Source: Mesorhizobium sp. B2-4-15 (lineage in GTDB: Bacteria > Pseudomonadota > Alphaproteobacteria > Rhizobiales > Rhizobiaceae). From it: a DNA stretch of 64,000 nucleotides. The position numbers were made by a program, and so were the translations under genes. Below, in pieces: positions 8,413-16,780 of the stretch (position 1 is the stretch's first letter; every line of letters begins with the position of its first letter). The DNA lies in the NCBI RefSeq assembly GCF_006658505.1, contig NZ_VFUZ01000016.1, forward strand, positions 1-64,000. Direction: 5' to 3'. Under the pieces are notes generated by a model. The model was not told the origin of the DNA, ran no database searches, and worked only from the letters and a program-made list of their open reading frames with translations.

Positions 8413-8772
8413 ATGGGTACCAAGGAAGCCACACAGCGCCGCGCGCAGCGCGTGCGCCGTCAGATCAGGAAGGTCGCCGGCGAGCGTCCCCGTCTGTCGG
8501 TCCATCGCACCTCGAAGAACATCTATGTTCAGGTGATCGACGACGCCAAGGGCCACACCATCGCCGCCGCCTCGACGCTCGAGAAGGACCTCAAGGGTTC
8601 GCTCAAGACCGGGGCTGACACCGCCGCCGCCGCCGCGATTGGCAAGCTGATCGCCGAGCGCGCCACCAAGGCCGGCGTCAAGGAAGTCGTCTTCGACCGT
8701 GGCGCCTATATCTATCACGGCCGCGTCAAGGCGCTGGCGGAAGCTGCTCGCGAAGGCGGCCTGAGCTTCTGA
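8413..8772 (+). CDS. rplR: 50S ribosomal protein L18
   Basis: L18 (119 residues) binds 5S rRNA with L5. RRAQRVRRQIRKVAGERPRLSVHRTSKNIYVQVIDD and the C-terminal FDRGAYIYHGRVKALAEAAREGGLSF are diagnostic. An upstream in-frame start (8362) is rejected because the ATG at 8413 gives the family N-terminus; AAGGAAG lies at 8399-8405. Confidence 0.97.
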   Translation: MGTKEATQRRAQRVRRQIRKVAGERPRLSVHRTSKNIYVQVIDDAKGHTIAAASTLEKDLKGSLKTGADTAAAAAIGKLIAERATKAGVKEVVFDRGAYIYHGRVKALAEAAREGGLSF

Positions 8773-8853
8773 GAATGACTTTCACCGTCGGCGACCCAAA
8801 GCGGCGCCGGCAATCAGCAACCCGTGCTTCCGGAAAAGAACAAGGAACAGGAT

Positions 8854-9423
8854 ATGGCACAGGAACGTAGGGAAGGCGGCCGCGGCCGCGAGCGTGAACG
8901 CGAAGAGCGTGACGACGGCATGGTGGACAAGCTGGTCCACATCAACCGCGTCGCCAAGGTCGTCAAGGGTGGCCGCCGCTTCGGCTTTGCCGCACTCGTC
9001 GTCGTCGGCGACCAGAAGGGCCGCGTCGGCTTCGGTCACGGCAAGGCGCGCGAAGTGCCGGAAGCGATCCGCAAGGCAACCGAGTCGGCAAAGCGCGACA
9101 TGATCTTCGTGCCACTGCGCTCGGGCCGCACGCTGCACCACGACGTCGAGGGCCGTTGGGGCGCCGGACGCGTGCTGTTGCGCGCCGCCAAGCAGGGTAC
9201 TGGCATCATCGCCGGCGGCCCGATGCGCGCCGTCTTCGAGACGCTCGGCATGCATGACGTGGTCGCCAAGTCGATGGGTTCGTCGAACCCGTACAACATG
9301 GTTCGCGCCACTTTCGACGCGCTGAAGAGCCAGATGCATCCCAAGGATGTGGCTGCCGCGCGCGGCATCAAGTATTCGACCCTTCAGGCCCGCCGCGGCA
9401 CCGCCGTTGCGGCTGAAGAATAG
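8854..9423 (+). CDS. rpsE: 30S ribosomal protein S5
   Basis: S5 (189 residues) contributes to decoding fidelity and mRNA helicase activity at the entry tunnel. After an Arg/Glu-rich N-terminal extension come the double-stranded-RNA-binding fold (DKLVHINRVAKVVKGGRRFGFAALVVVGD) and the C-terminal GIKYSTLQARRG region. The ATG at 8854 follows AAGGAACAGG; an earlier in-frame codon at 8824 is less likely. Confidence 0.97.
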   Translation: MAQERREGGRGREREREERDDGMVDKLVHINRVAKVVKGGRRFGFAALVVVGDQKGRVGFGHGKAREVPEAIRKATESAKRDMIFVPLRSGRTLHHDVEGRWGAGRVLLRAAKQGTGIIAGGPMRAVFETLGMHDVVAKSMGSSNPYNMVRATFDALKSQMHPKDVAAARGIKYSTLQARRGTAVAAEE

Positions 9424-9447
9424 TCGATCTGACCAGGGATTTTGACC

Positions 9448-9645
9448 ATGGCCAAGAAAGCAACCAAGACCATCACCGTTGAGCAGATCGGTTCGCCGAT
9501 CCGCCGCCCGAAAGAACAGCGCGCGACGCTGGTCGGCCTCGGCCTCAACAAGATGCACAAGCAGCGCACGCTGGAAGATACGCCTTCCGTGCGCGGCATG
9601 ATCGCCGCCGTTCAGCATCTCGTCCGCGTCGTGGACGAGGGCTGA
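9448..9645 (+). CDS. rpmD: 50S ribosomal protein L30
   Basis: L30 (65 residues) is a small 50S protein. TITVEQIGSPIRRPKEQRATLVGLGLNKMHKQRTLEDTPSVRGMI shows the conserved GSPIRRP and LNK.H..R pattern. ATG at 9448 is preferred to an in-frame TTG two codons upstream. Confidence 0.97.
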   Translation: MAKKATKTITVEQIGSPIRRPKEQRATLVGLGLNKMHKQRTLEDTPSVRGMIAAVQHLVRVVDEG

Positions 9646-9667
9646 CCCAAAGCGCAGGAGAAGTAAG

Positions 9668-10141
9668 ATGAAACTCAACGATCTGCGTGACAAGGACGGC
9701 GCGACGCATTCCAAGAAGCGTCTCGGCCGGGGCATCGGTTCCGGCTCGGGTAAGACCGCGGGTCGCGGCGTCAAGGGCCAGAAGGCGCGCTCCGGCGTCG
9801 CCGTCAACGGCTTCGAGGGTGGCCAGATGCCGCTCTATCGGCGCCTGCCGAAGCGTGGCTTCAACAACATCTTCGCCAAGAGCTTCGTTGTCGTCTCGCT
9901 GGCCCGCATCCAGGAAGCCGTCGATGCCAAGAAGCTTGATCCCAAGGCAACCGTGACGGCCGAGGCGCTTGTCGCCGCCGGTGTCATCCGCCGCGTCAAG
10001 GACGGCGTGCGCGTGCTGTCGGATGGCGAACTCAAGGCCAAGCTGGCCTTCGACGTCGCCGGTGCCTCCAAGGCCGCGATCGAGAAGATCGAGAAGGCCG
10101 GCGGTTCGGTCAAGTTGCCCGAAAAGGCAGCGGCCGAGTAA
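9668..10141 (+). CDS. rplO: 50S ribosomal protein L15
   Basis: L15 (157 residues) is a late assembly protein. MKLNDLRDKDGATHSKKRLGRGIGSGSGKTAGRGVKGQKARSG is the glycine/arginine-rich RNA-binding N-terminus and EGGQMPLYRRLPKRGFNN the signature. CAGGAGAAGTAAG upstream is a good ribosome site. It is followed by a 193-base spacer before secY. Confidence 0.98.
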   Translation: MKLNDLRDKDGATHSKKRLGRGIGSGSGKTAGRGVKGQKARSGVAVNGFEGGQMPLYRRLPKRGFNNIFAKSFVVVSLARIQEAVDAKKLDPKATVTAEALVAAGVIRRVKDGVRVLSDGELKAKLAFDVAGASKAAIEKIEKAGGSVKLPEKAAAE

Positions 10142-10215
10142 CGGCAATTTGAAGCGCGATCGGCAAGAGTGGGATTTGTTTTTACTCACGATTGCGCTTT
10201 GATCTGCTCAATTAG

Positions 10216-10237
10216 GCGGCCGCGTCAACGCGGCCGC
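10216..10237 (+). other. GC-rich hairpin in the rplO-secY spacer
   Basis: GCGGCCGCG (10216-10224) and CGCGGCCGC (10229-10237) form a perfect 9-bp stem with a four-base loop, 75 bases after rplO and 97 before secY. TTGCATGTTT follows, a poor U-tract. It could be a partial terminator or attenuator that lowers secY expression relative to the ribosomal genes (inference). Confidence 0.55.
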
Positions 10238-10334
10238 TTGCATGTTTACAGCCCGGAGCTTATCTCGTGAGCTTCGGTGAAACGCGCCGCCTGACCTCAC
10301 GGGCCATCAAGCGTTACCAAGCGGAGAATCAGGT

Positions 10335-11675
10335 ATGGCTTCGGCTGCTGAACAACTAGCCTCGAATCTGAATTTCTCGGCCTTCGCCAAGGCGGAGGAT
10401 CTGAAGAAACGCATCTGGTTCACCATCGGCGCGTTGCTCGTCTATCGCCTCGGCACCTACATCCCGCTTCCCGGTATCAATCCAGACGCTTTCGCCCATG
10501 CCTTCTCCTCGCAGAGCAAGGGCGTGCTTGGCATGTTCAACATGTTCGCCGGCGGTGCCGTGCAGCGCATGGCGATCTTTGCGCTCGGCATCATGCCCTA
10601 CATCTCCGCCTCCATCATTATGCAGCTGATGACGTCGGTCATCCCATCGCTGGAAGCGCTGAAAAAAGAAGGCGAACAGGGCCGCAAGGTCATCAACCAG
10701 TACACGCGCTACGGCACCGTGCTGCTCGCGCTGGTGCAGGCCTACGGCATTTCGGTGGGGCTGGAGAACGGCAACGGCATCGTCAGCGATCCCGGCATGT
10801 TCTTCCGCATCTCGACCGTCGTTACGCTGGTCGGCGGCACCATGTTCCTGATGTGGCTTGGTGAGCAGATCACCGCGCGCGGCATCGGCAACGGCATTTC
10901 GCTGATCATCTTCTCAGGCATCGTCGCCGGCCTGCCACATGCCATTTCCGGCACGCTGGAACTCGGCCGCACCGGCGCCCTGTCGACCGGCCTGATCCTG
11001 GCGATCATCGTTCTGGCCATCGTCGTCATCGCGCTCATCGTGTTCTTCGAGCGCGCCCAGCGCCGCCTGTTGATCCAGTACCCGAAGCGTCAGGTCGGCA
11101 ACCGCATGTTCCAGGGCGACACCTCGCATTTGCCGCTCAAGCTCAACACGTCTGGCGTCATTCCGCCAATCTTCGCTTCGTCGCTGCTCTTGCTGCCGGC
11201 CACCATCGCCGGCTTCTCGCAGACGACCAACATGCCGGCCTGGGCGAGCACCATCCTGGCCTCGCTTGGCCACGGCCAGCCGCTCTACATGGCATTCTAT
11301 GCGGCGATGATCGTGTTCTTCGCCTTCTTCTACACTGCGATTGTCTTCAACCCGAAGGACACCGCCGACCAGCTCAAGAAGCATTCGGGCTTCATCCCGG
11401 GGTATCGTCCGGGCGAGCGCACCGCCGATTATATCGATTACGTTCTCACCCGCATCACCGTCGTCGGCGCCATCTATCTGGTGCTGGTGTGCCTGCTGCC
11501 GGAGTTCCTGATCTCGGCGACTGGCGTACCATTCTACCTTGGTGGCACATCGCTTCTGATCGTGGTCAGTGTCACGCTCGATACGGTTGCGCAGATTCAG
11601 GGTCACCTGATCGCGCACCAGTACGAAGGCCTGATCAAGAAGTCGAAGCTGCGCGGGGGGAAGAAAGCCAGATGA
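10335..11675 (+). CDS. secY: Preprotein translocase subunit SecY
   Basis: SecY (446 residues) is the ten-helix channel of the Sec translocon in the inner membrane. Recognisable parts are LVYRLGTYIPLPGINPDAFAHAF (TM1/plug region), MFAGGAVQRMAIFALGIMPYISASIIMQLMTSVIP (TM2), and the cytosolic loops YPKRQVGNRM and FNPKDTADQLKKHSGFIPGYRPGERTADYIDYVLTRITVVG, which contact SecA and ribosomes. The stop overlaps the adk ATG (ATGA). Confidence 0.98.
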   Translation: MASAAEQLASNLNFSAFAKAEDLKKRIWFTIGALLVYRLGTYIPLPGINPDAFAHAFSSQSKGVLGMFNMFAGGAVQRMAIFALGIMPYISASIIMQLMTSVIPSLEALKKEGEQGRKVINQYTRYGTVLLALVQAYGISVGLENGNGIVSDPGMFFRISTVVTLVGGTMFLMWLGEQITARGIGNGISLIIFSGIVAGLPHAISGTLELGRTGALSTGLILAIIVLAIVVIALIVFFERAQRRLLIQYPKRQVGNRMFQGDTSHLPLKLNTSGVIPPIFASSLLLLPATIAGFSQTTNMPAWASTILASLGHGQPLYMAFYAAMIVFFAFFYTAIVFNPKDTADQLKKHSGFIPGYRPGERTADYIDYVLTRITVVGAIYLVLVCLLPEFLISATGVPFYLGGTSLLIVVSVTLDTVAQIQGHLIAHQYEGLIKKSKLRGGKKAR

Positions 11676-12268
11676 GGTTGATTTTGCTTGGGCCGCCAGG
11701 GGCGGGCAAGGGGACACAAGCACAAAGACTGGTAGAGAAACACGGCATACCCCAGCTTTCGACGGGAGACATGCTGCGTGCCGCCGTGCAGGCCGGTACC
11801 GAAGTCGGCAAGCGTGCCAAGGCGGTGATGGATGCCGGTGAACTGGTGTCCGACGCCATCGTCAACGCCATCGTTGCCGAGCGAATCGACCAGGCCGACT
11901 GCGCCAAGGGATTCATCCTCGACGGCTACCCACGTACGCTGGTGCAGGCCGATGCGGTTGAATCGATGCTTTCGGAGCGTGGCATCGGCCTGGACACGGT
12001 CATCGAGCTGGTTGTCGACGACAGGGCCCTGGTCGGCCGCATCGTCAAGCGCGCCGAAGATGCAAAGGCGGCCGGGCAGCCGGTGCGCAAGGATGACAAC
12101 CCCGCGGTATTCGAAGAGCGTCTGCGGGAGTACTACAAGAAGACCGCTCCGCTGACGGGCTACTACTACGCCAAGGGCAAGCTCAAGACTGTCGATGGCA
12201 TGGCCAGCATGGACGCGGTAACCGCCGAGATAGAAACCGTGCTCGCGGCTGCCGCGAAGGCGCGGTGA
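11672..12268 (+). CDS. adk: Adenylate kinase
   Basis: Adenylate kinase (198 residues) interconverts ATP + AMP and 2 ADP. RLILLGPPGAGKGTQAQRL is the P-loop, FILDGYPRTLVQADAV the AMP/ATP-binding DGYPR motif, and the LID segment is the short type without zinc-binding cysteines. An open frame extends upstream inside secY, but the ATG at 11672, overlapping the secY stop, gives the family N-terminus. secY-adk coupling is standard. Confidence 0.98.
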   Translation: MRLILLGPPGAGKGTQAQRLVEKHGIPQLSTGDMLRAAVQAGTEVGKRAKAVMDAGELVSDAIVNAIVAERIDQADCAKGFILDGYPRTLVQADAVESMLSERGIGLDTVIELVVDDRALVGRIVKRAEDAKAAGQPVRKDDNPAVFEERLREYYKKTAPLTGYYYAKGKLKTVDGMASMDAVTAEIETVLAAAAKAR

Positions 12269-12487
12269 GGGAATTCAAAGATTAAGCTTGACGGGAGCGG
12301 CCCGCTGCGGTATGGCGGCCCGTCTTCCTATCAGGCGTGAACTTTGCTTGTCCGCAAGGGCAAGGCGGTTGCTTTGAACTGGAAACTCCCGCAGGGGCCG
12401 GCCTCCACCGGACGCGGGGCAATTTGGACAGCGCCGGACCTGCCTTGTTTTTGAAGGTTGGCCGGCCCACATGGAGAAGAGAAGAAT

Positions 12488-12856
12488 ATGGCTCGTATAG
12501 CCGGCGTCAACATTCCGACCAACAAGCGCGTCGTCATCGCGCTTCAGTACATTCACGGCATTGGCAAGAAGTTCGCCCAGGAGATCGTCGACAAGGTCGG
12601 CATCCCGGCCGAGCGGCGCGTCAACCAGCTGACTGACGCGGAAGTGCTGCAGATCCGCGAAACCATCGACCGCGACTATCAGGTCGAGGGCGACCTGCGC
12701 CGCGAAGTGTCGATGAACATCAAGCGGCTCATGGACCTCGGCTGCTACCGCGGCCTGCGTCACCGCCGCTCGCTGCCGGTTCGCGGCCAGCGCACGCACA
12801 CCAATGCGCGTACCCGCAAGGGCCCGGCCAAGTCGATCGCCGGCAAGAAGAAGTAA
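12488..12856 (+). CDS. rpsM: 30S ribosomal protein S13
   Basis: S13 (122 residues) bridges the subunits and contacts P-site tRNA. ARIAGVNIPTNKRVVIALQYIHGIGKKFA, GCYRGLRHRRSLPVRGQRTHTNARTRKGP are conserved. ATG at 12488 follows GGAGAAGAG; an in-frame ATG at 12458 would add ten residues absent from the family. The 219-base spacer after adk shows no gene. Confidence 0.97.
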   Translation: MARIAGVNIPTNKRVVIALQYIHGIGKKFAQEIVDKVGIPAERRVNQLTDAEVLQIRETIDRDYQVEGDLRREVSMNIKRLMDLGCYRGLRHRRSLPVRGQRTHTNARTRKGPAKSIAGKKK

Positions 12857-12865
12857 TCAGGGGAA

Positions 12866-12943
12866 GGGAATAGGGCAGTAGGCAGTAGGGAATGGTCCGC
12901 GGATCGGGCAATCAATTTCCCTACTGCCTACTGCCCTATTCCC
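12866..12943. repeat. 27-bp perfect inverted repeat between rpsM and rpsK
   Basis: The arms 12866-12892 and 12917-12943 are exact reverse complements over 27 bases and flank a 24-base loop. Each arm contains the near-tandem units GGGCAGTA and GGCAGTAGGG, so the element looks like a small repeat-built palindrome. It starts ten bases after the rpsM stop and lacks a U-tract. It resembles an inserted intergenic palindromic repeat; genome-wide copy number is unknown from this window. Confidence 0.85.
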
Positions 12944-13009
12944 CTACTCCCTTACGAAGGTGGAGCCGCTGGCATTACGGCGGTGTAGAGATCAACTGAA
13001 AGGACTATC

Positions 13010-13399
13010 ATGGCCAAGGAAGCCGCTCGTGTTCGCCGTCGCGAACGCAAGAATATCTCGTCGGGCGTTGCCCACGTCAATTCGACCTTCAACAACACGA
13101 TGATCACCATCACCGACGCACAGGGCAATTCGATCGCCTGGTCGTCGGCCGGCGCCCAGGGCTTCAAGGGTTCGCGCAAGTCGACCCCGTTCGCCGCCCA
13201 GATGGCCGCCGAGGATGTTGCCAAGAAGGCCCAGGAGCACGGCATGCGCATGCTCGAAGTCGAGGTGTGCGGACCTGGCTCCGGTCGTGAATCGGCGCTG
13301 CGCGCCCTGCAGGCGGCCGGCTTCACCATCACGTCGATCCGTGATGTGACGCCGATCCCGCACAATGGCTGCCGCCCGCGCAAGAAGCGCCGCGTCTAA
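13010..13399 (+). CDS. rpsK: 30S ribosomal protein S11
   Basis: S11 (129 residues) forms part of the 30S platform and the Shine-Dalgarno cleft. [26 protein letters not shown] and [44 protein letters not shown] are diagnostic. It follows the 27-bp inverted repeat. Confidence 0.98.
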
Positions 13400-13499
13400 C
13401 AGTTATGAACGCCGCGCGAACGCTCCAAGGCGTTCCTCCGCGGCATTCCAGGTCGCCCGCCACGATTGGATGGTGGCGGGTCAACGGAAGGAAAGCATC

Positions 13500-14510
13500 A
13501 TGATCCAGAAAAATTGGCAGGAACTGATCAAGCCGAACAAGATCGAGTTCTCGTCGAAAAAGAAGACGTTGACCACGCTGGTCGCCGAGCCGCTCGAGCG
13601 GGGCTTTGGCCTCACCCTCGGCAACGCGCTGCGTCGCGTGCTTCTGTCTTCGCTGCGGGGCGCGGCTGTCACCGCCGTGCAGATCGACGGTGTTCTGCAT
13701 GAATTCTCGTCCATCGCCGGCGTGCGCGAGGACGTGACCGACATCGTTCTCAACATCAAGGAAATCGCCATCCGCATGGAAGGTGACGGCCCCAAGCGCA
13801 TGGTCGTTCGCAAGCAGGGACCGGGTGCGGTTCTCGCCGGCGACATCCAGACGGTTGGCGATGTCGAGATCCTCAATCCCGATCACGTCATCTGCACGCT
13901 GGACGAAGGCGCTGAGATCCGCATGGAATTCACCGTCGACACCGGCAAGGGCTACGTGCCGGCCGAGCGCAACCGCGCCGAGGATGCGCCGATCGGCCTG
14001 ATCCCGGTCGACAGCCTCTATTCGCCGGTCAAGAAGGTCTCCTACAAGGTCGAGAACACCCGCGAGGGCCAGGTTCTCGATTATGACAAGCTGACCATGA
14101 CCATCGAGACCGACGGTTCGATCTCGGGCGAGGACGCGGTGGCTTTCGCCGCCCGCATCCTGCAGGACCAGCTTGGCCTGTTCGTCAACTTCGACGAGCC
14201 GCAGAAGGAAGTCGCGGCGGAAGCCGTCACCGAACTCGCTTTCAACCCGGCGCTGCTCAAGAAGGTCGACGAACTCGAGCTTTCGGTGCGTTCGGCCAAC
14301 TGCCTGAAGAACGACAACATCGTCTACATCGGCGATCTCATCCAGAAGACCGAAGCCGAGATGCTGCGCACCCCCAACTTCGGCCGCAAGTCGCTGAACG
14401 AGATCAAGGAAGTCTTGGCGGCGATGGGCCTGCACCTCGGCATGGAAGTGCCGGACTGGCCGCCGGAAAACATCGAAGACCTCGCCAAGCGTTACGAAGA
14501 TCAATATTGA
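13500..14510 (+). CDS. rpoA: DNA-directed RNA polymerase subunit alpha
   Basis: RpoA (336 residues) dimerises to nucleate RNA polymerase assembly. The N-terminal domain has [27 protein letters not shown]; the C-terminal domain has [47 protein letters not shown], including the residues that bind UP elements and activators. GGAAGGAAAG precedes the ATG at 13500. The frame is open further upstream, but no family member carries that extension. Confidence 0.98.
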
Positions 14511-14523
14511 GCATGAATTCCAA

Positions 14524-14588
14524 GGATCGGCGGCGTAAGCCGCTCGATCCGACGGTCATGCGGAAAACCATCAGAGGCCGTGGCCTCT
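14524..14588 (+). other. Two hairpins in the rpoA-rplQ spacer
   Basis: The first stem pairs 14524-14534 with 14539-14550 (GGATCG then GCGGC, one bulged base). The second pairs AGAGGCC (14573-14579) with GGCCTCT (14582-14588). Neither has a U-tract. They sit in the 104-base spacer just before the rplQ ribosome site and may separate rpoA and rplQ expression (inference). Confidence 0.45.
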
Positions 14589-14614
14589 TGAACAACTGAA
14601 GAAGGAAAAGAGCT

Positions 14615-15046
14615 ATGCGCCACGGTTTCAAAGGCCGCCGCTTCGCCCGCAGCATCAGCCACCGCAAGTCGATGTTTGCCAATCTCGCCGTGTCGCTGCT
14701 CGAACACGAGCAGATCGTCACCACCCTGCCGAAGGCGAAGGACCTGCGTCCGATCGTCGAGAAGTTGGTGACGCTCGGCAAGCGCGGCGACTTGCACGCC
14801 CGCCGCCAGGTGATCGCCCAGATCGGCAACGAAGGCGTCGTCAAGCGCCTGTTCGACATCATCGCCCCGCGCTACGCCACCCGCAACGGCGGCTATCTGC
14901 GCATCATGAAGGCGGGCTTCCGTCACGGCGACAATGCCGCGATGGCCGTCATCGAGTTCGTCGATCGCGACATCTCGGCCAAGGGCGCCGGCGACCGCGC
15001 CCGCATCGAGGCCGAAGGCGCCAACGAGGAAGCCGCGGCCGCGTAA
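14615..15046 (+). CDS. rplQ: 50S ribosomal protein L17
   Basis: L17 (143 residues) is the last gene of the alpha section. MRHGFKGRRFARSISHRKSMFANLAVSLLEHEQIVTTLPKAKDLRPIVEKLVTLGKRGDLHARR is the family core; the C-terminal ~20 residues are an Ala/Glu-rich tail. A clear terminator follows at 15072. Confidence 0.98.
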   Translation: MRHGFKGRRFARSISHRKSMFANLAVSLLEHEQIVTTLPKAKDLRPIVEKLVTLGKRGDLHARRQVIAQIGNEGVVKRLFDIIAPRYATRNGGYLRIMKAGFRHGDNAAMAVIEFVDRDISAKGAGDRARIEAEGANEEAAAA

Positions 15047-15071
15047 GGCTTCGTCTTTCCAGAGTGAATTG

Positions 15072-15095
15072 AAGGGGCCTGCGGGGCCCCTTTTT
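15072..15095 (+). terminator. Rho-independent terminator after rplQ
   Basis: AAGGGGCC (15072-15079) pairs with GGCCCCTT (15085-15092), loop TGCGG, followed by a T-run to 15095. It closes the ribosomal protein cluster. Confidence 0.9.
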
Positions 15096-15228
15096 CATAT
15101 CTGGAACTCGCCAAAGCGCGCGCACAATAGTCCGCTGGCGCGAAAAATAATCGGATTTCAGCAGCTTAGCCTTTCATTTTGCACAATCGTCGGGACAATG
15201 CGCCCGAACTCGCTTGGAGGATTCGCGA

Positions 15229-16722
15229 ATGCGCGCCAAAAGACTGCCCCTAGTTCTGCTCTGCGCCTTCATGGTGTTCGCAGCCGCACCGGCAGTCCGG
15301 CAGGCTCTGGCTGAAGACGCCGCGAAGCCCGCCGATCCGGGCCTGTCGGACGTGCTGACTGATCTGCTGCATGGCGTTGAAGGTGAAAACGCCACCTCGG
15401 GTCCGGACAAGCGCGTGCCTTTCGGCCGCGACGAGGTGCAACTTTCGTTCGCGCCGCTGGTCAAGCAGACGGCGCCGGCCGTAGTCAATGTCTATGCCTC
15501 GCAGACGGCCAAGGTGACATCGCCCTTCGAAGGCGATCCGTTCTTCGAGGAGTTTTTCGGCCGCGCGCAGCCGCGTGCGCAGTCCTCGCTGGGTTCGGGC
15601 GTGCTGGTCGATCCGAGCGGTGTCATCGTCACCAATTTTCATGTCATCAAGGATGCCGACGAGGTCAAGGTGGCGACCGCCGACGGGCGCGAATTCACCA
15701 GCAAGGTGATGCTGAAGGACGAGACGCTCGATCTCGCCGTGCTCAAGATCGAAGCCGATAAGCCGTTCCCGGTCATCGCCATCGGCGATTCCGACGCGCT
15801 CGAAGTCGGCGATCTGGTGCTGGCCATCGGCAATCCCTTCGGTGTCGGCCAGACCACCACCAGCGGCATCGTTTCCGCGCTTGCCCGCAGCCATATCGGC
15901 GTCTCGGATTCAGGCTATTTCATCCAGACCGACGCCGCGATCAATCCCGGCAATTCCGGTGGCGCGCTGATCAACATGGGCGGCCAGCTGGTCGGCATCA
16001 ACACCGCCATTTACAGCCGTAGCGGCGGCTCGATCGGCATCGGCTTTGCCATCCCCGCCAATATGGTGCGGGCTTTCGCCGACGCCGCGAAGGCAGGGCT
16101 CGACTTCTTCGAACGTCCCTACATCGGCGCCGAGTTCGAAGCGGTGACGCCGCAGATCGCCGAATCGCTCGGCATGGAGAAGCCGACCGGGGCATTGGTG
16201 TCTTCGGTCGACGCCACCGGCCCGGCGGGCAAGGCGGGGCTGAAGCCGGGCGATGTCGTGCTGCAGGTCAACGGCAAGCCGGTCGAGAGCATCGAGGCGC
16301 TCGACTATCGCATGGCGACGCTGTCGATCGGCACCAAGGCGAATTTCGCGATCCTGAACAAGGGCAAGCAGGCGGCAATGGACATAGCCTTGGAGCGCGC
16401 GCCGGAGGGGGCGAAAGCCTCCGAGGTGGCGCTGCATGGCCGCAGCCCGTTCTCGGGCGCCAAGGTCGCGGAGCTGTCGCCGCGGCTGGCCCAGAAGCTT
16501 GGCCTGCGCACTGATCTCAAGGGCGTGACGGTGATCGACATCAACCGCGATTCGCCGGCTGCGGATTTCGGCTTCCAGCCGGGCGACATCGTGCGCGAGG
16601 TCAACGGCACCACAATCGACACCGCCGCAACTCTGGCGCAGGTAGCCCAGCAGGATACGCGCTGGTGGCGCTTTACCGTCGAGCGCGGCGGGCAGATACT
16701 GCGCCAGGTGTTGCGTTACTGA
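15229..16722 (+). CDS. degP: Do-family periplasmic serine endoprotease (DegP/DegQ type)
   Basis: A periplasmic protease/chaperone for misfolded envelope proteins. Residues 1-27 form a signal peptide (RLPLVLLCAFMVFAAAPAV, cleavage near ALA-ED). The trypsin-like domain has the triad His138 (NFHVIKD), Asp168 (LDLAVLK) and Ser243 (NPGNSGG). Two PDZ domains follow, roughly 280-370 and 395-490. 497 residues is normal. The ATG at 15229 has GGAGG eight bases upstream; a longer frame from 15214 lacks one. The pair protease-rarA is common in Rhizobiales; the DegP versus DegQ role cannot be decided. Confidence 0.93.
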   Translation: MRAKRLPLVLLCAFMVFAAAPAVRQALAEDAAKPADPGLSDVLTDLLHGVEGENATSGPDKRVPFGRDEVQLSFAPLVKQTAPAVVNVYASQTAKVTSPFEGDPFFEEFFGRAQPRAQSSLGSGVLVDPSGVIVTNFHVIKDADEVKVATADGREFTSKVMLKDETLDLAVLKIEADKPFPVIAIGDSDALEVGDLVLAIGNPFGVGQTTTSGIVSALARSHIGVSDSGYFIQTDAAINPGNSGGALINMGGQLVGINTAIYSRSGGSIGIGFAIPANMVRAFADAAKAGLDFFERPYIGAEFEAVTPQIAESLGMEKPTGALVSSVDATGPAGKAGLKPGDVVLQVNGKPVESIEALDYRMATLSIGTKANFAILNKGKQAAMDIALERAPEGAKASEVALHGRSPFSGAKVAELSPRLAQKLGLRTDLKGVTVIDINRDSPAADFGFQPGDIVREVNGTTIDTAATLAQVAQQDTRWWRFTVERGGQILRQVLRY

Positions 16723-16780
16723 GTTCAGCCCGCGAGGGTCATGCTCCAACTTGAAGACAGGCCCCAACCTGAAGATGTAG

